Shown: one piece after another, positions 63,689 through 64,000 of the stretch
How the letters are laid out: the number at the start of each line of letters is the position of its first letter
Numbering within the stretch: position 1 is the first letter of the stretch
Assembly (NCBI GenBank): GCA_046347475.1
Contig: JAXMGD010000005.1
Coordinates: forward strand, 372,001-436,000
Origin: CAMCXE01 sp046347475
Lineage (GTDB): Bacteria; Pseudomonadota; Gammaproteobacteria; Pseudomonadales; Cellvibrionaceae
Reading direction: 5' to 3'
Length of the DNA stretch: 64,000 nucleotides
Program-made: the position numbers and the translations under genes
Notes under the pieces: generated by a model
Seen by the model: only the letters and a program-made list of their open reading frames with translations
Told to the model about the DNA's origin: nothing
The model's database searches: none

Positions 63689-64000
63689 ATGGCTACTACA
63701 GTTACGTCTCCCAACCCGCCCACTCGCGTCCGTCTTGAGGTGGGCCAGTTTAACGAACTCAACTTTGCGAGCGTGCTCAGCAGCGTGGCGCGGCACCCGC
63801 CGTTTGCGCACTTTTCCTTTGGTTTGATGACTGCGCGCTTGCGCGAGCAGCTTCAGCACGGCGCGAACGTATTGGCGATTGAAAACGGCCAGCTGATCGG
63901 CTATGCCGGGTGGATTCGGGTGAATCAGGCAGCGGCGGAATACTGGCAAAGTGGCGCAGGCGAAATACCCTTACCCGATTGGCAAAAGGGTGATGCCGCT
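63689..64000 (+). CDS. Putative HlyC-like toxin-activating acyltransferase or GNAT-fold protein (3' end outside window)
   Basis: 104 residues are visible: RLEVGQFNELNFASVL, SSVARHPPFAHFSFG, REQLQHGANVLAIENG, QLIGYAGWIRVNQ, and EIPLPDWQKGDAA. The order of features resembles HlyC-type acyltransferases: the hydrophobic start, the short His-containing segment, a strand pair ending in (Y/F)xxW, and a DW-x-x-GD segment. HlyC proteins attach fatty acyl groups to lysines of RTX toxins. Linkage to a tpsA-tpsB pair would be a non-RTX use of this chemistry. A plain GNAT acetyltransferase is an alternative. GGAT lies five bases before the ATG. It lies 83 bp after tpsB, so co-transcription is plausible. 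Confidence 0.5.
   Translation, partial: MATTVTSPNPPTRVRLEVGQFNELNFASVLSSVARHPPFAHFSFGLMTARLREQLQHGANVLAIENGQLIGYAGWIRVNQAAAEYWQSGAGEIPLPDWQKGDAA

Overview
The window looks like a chromosomal segment of a flagellated, polysaccharide-degrading gammaproteobacterium. The best fit is the Cellvibrionaceae (Cellvibrio / Saccharophagus / Teredinibacter type). The reasons are two secreted lipoproteins with long poly-serine linkers joining carbohydrate-related domains, a hexuronate catabolic cluster, rapA, yebG with a LexA box, feoAB, a sigma-54-type flagellar rod/hook cluster and a RimK-like ATP-grasp operon. The genus is an inference from gene content; no rRNA gene is present to confirm it. I found no tRNA, rRNA, CRISPR array or intact transposase.

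Layout. 0-2.2 kb: the 5' part of a Maf-type motility glycosyltransferase gene (minus strand), then yebG behind a perfect LexA box. 2.4-5.1 kb: rapA. 5.1-6.6 kb: a long non-coding stretch holding strong hairpins and a MITE-like element. 6.6-8.2 kb: a lipoprotein with a cadherin-like domain and a repeat-rich C-terminal part. 8.5-11.0 kb: a Fur-boxed feoA-feoB-Cys-rich operon on the minus strand. 11.3-25.7 kb: flgBCDE, terminator, flgFGHIJKL, with sigma-54 (-24/-12) promoter matches before flgB, flgF and flgL; FlgE (818 aa), FlgK (1057 aa) and FlgL (531 aa) are unusually large. 25.9-30.3 kb: glyA and a GAF-PAS-PAS-GGDEF-EAL protein. 30.9-34.1 kb: an NNP-type nitrate/nitrite transporter with an inverted repeat abutting its start codon, and a poly-Ser malectin-CE4 deacetylase lipoprotein. 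34.7-38.0 kb: tkt and pgk. 38.1-41.9 kb: a 1245-aa poly-Ser lipoprotein joining an esterase to a large unrecognised domain. 42.1-43.9 kb: an HPt-HD-GYP protein and a HAD phosphatase. 44.2-48.7 kb: a tightly overlapping operon of retropepsin-like protease, transglutaminase-like/multi-TM protein, RimK-like ligase, MmcQ/YjbR protein and rsmJ. 48.9-53.2 kb: uxuB, uxaC and divergent kdgK for glucuronate use. 54.0-64.0 kb: a two-partner secretion locus, with a 2613-aa TpsA adhesin (about 33 GLUG motifs and eight 94-aa tandem repeats), its TpsB transporter, and the start of a third gene resembling HlyC-type toxin-activating acyltransferases.

How the parts connect. Maf, the flg cluster, the GGDEF/EAL and HD-GYP proteins and the TPS adhesin all bear on the motile/attached lifestyle. 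The CE4 enzyme, the 1245-aa esterase fusion and UxaC/UxuB/KdgK fit plant cell-wall use (acetylated and glucuronate-substituted polysaccharides). The most promising under-described items are the TpsA-TpsB-acyltransferase-like locus, the esterase/unknown-domain fusion, and a family of nested palindromes (three copies) whose arms differ between copies but remain complementary.
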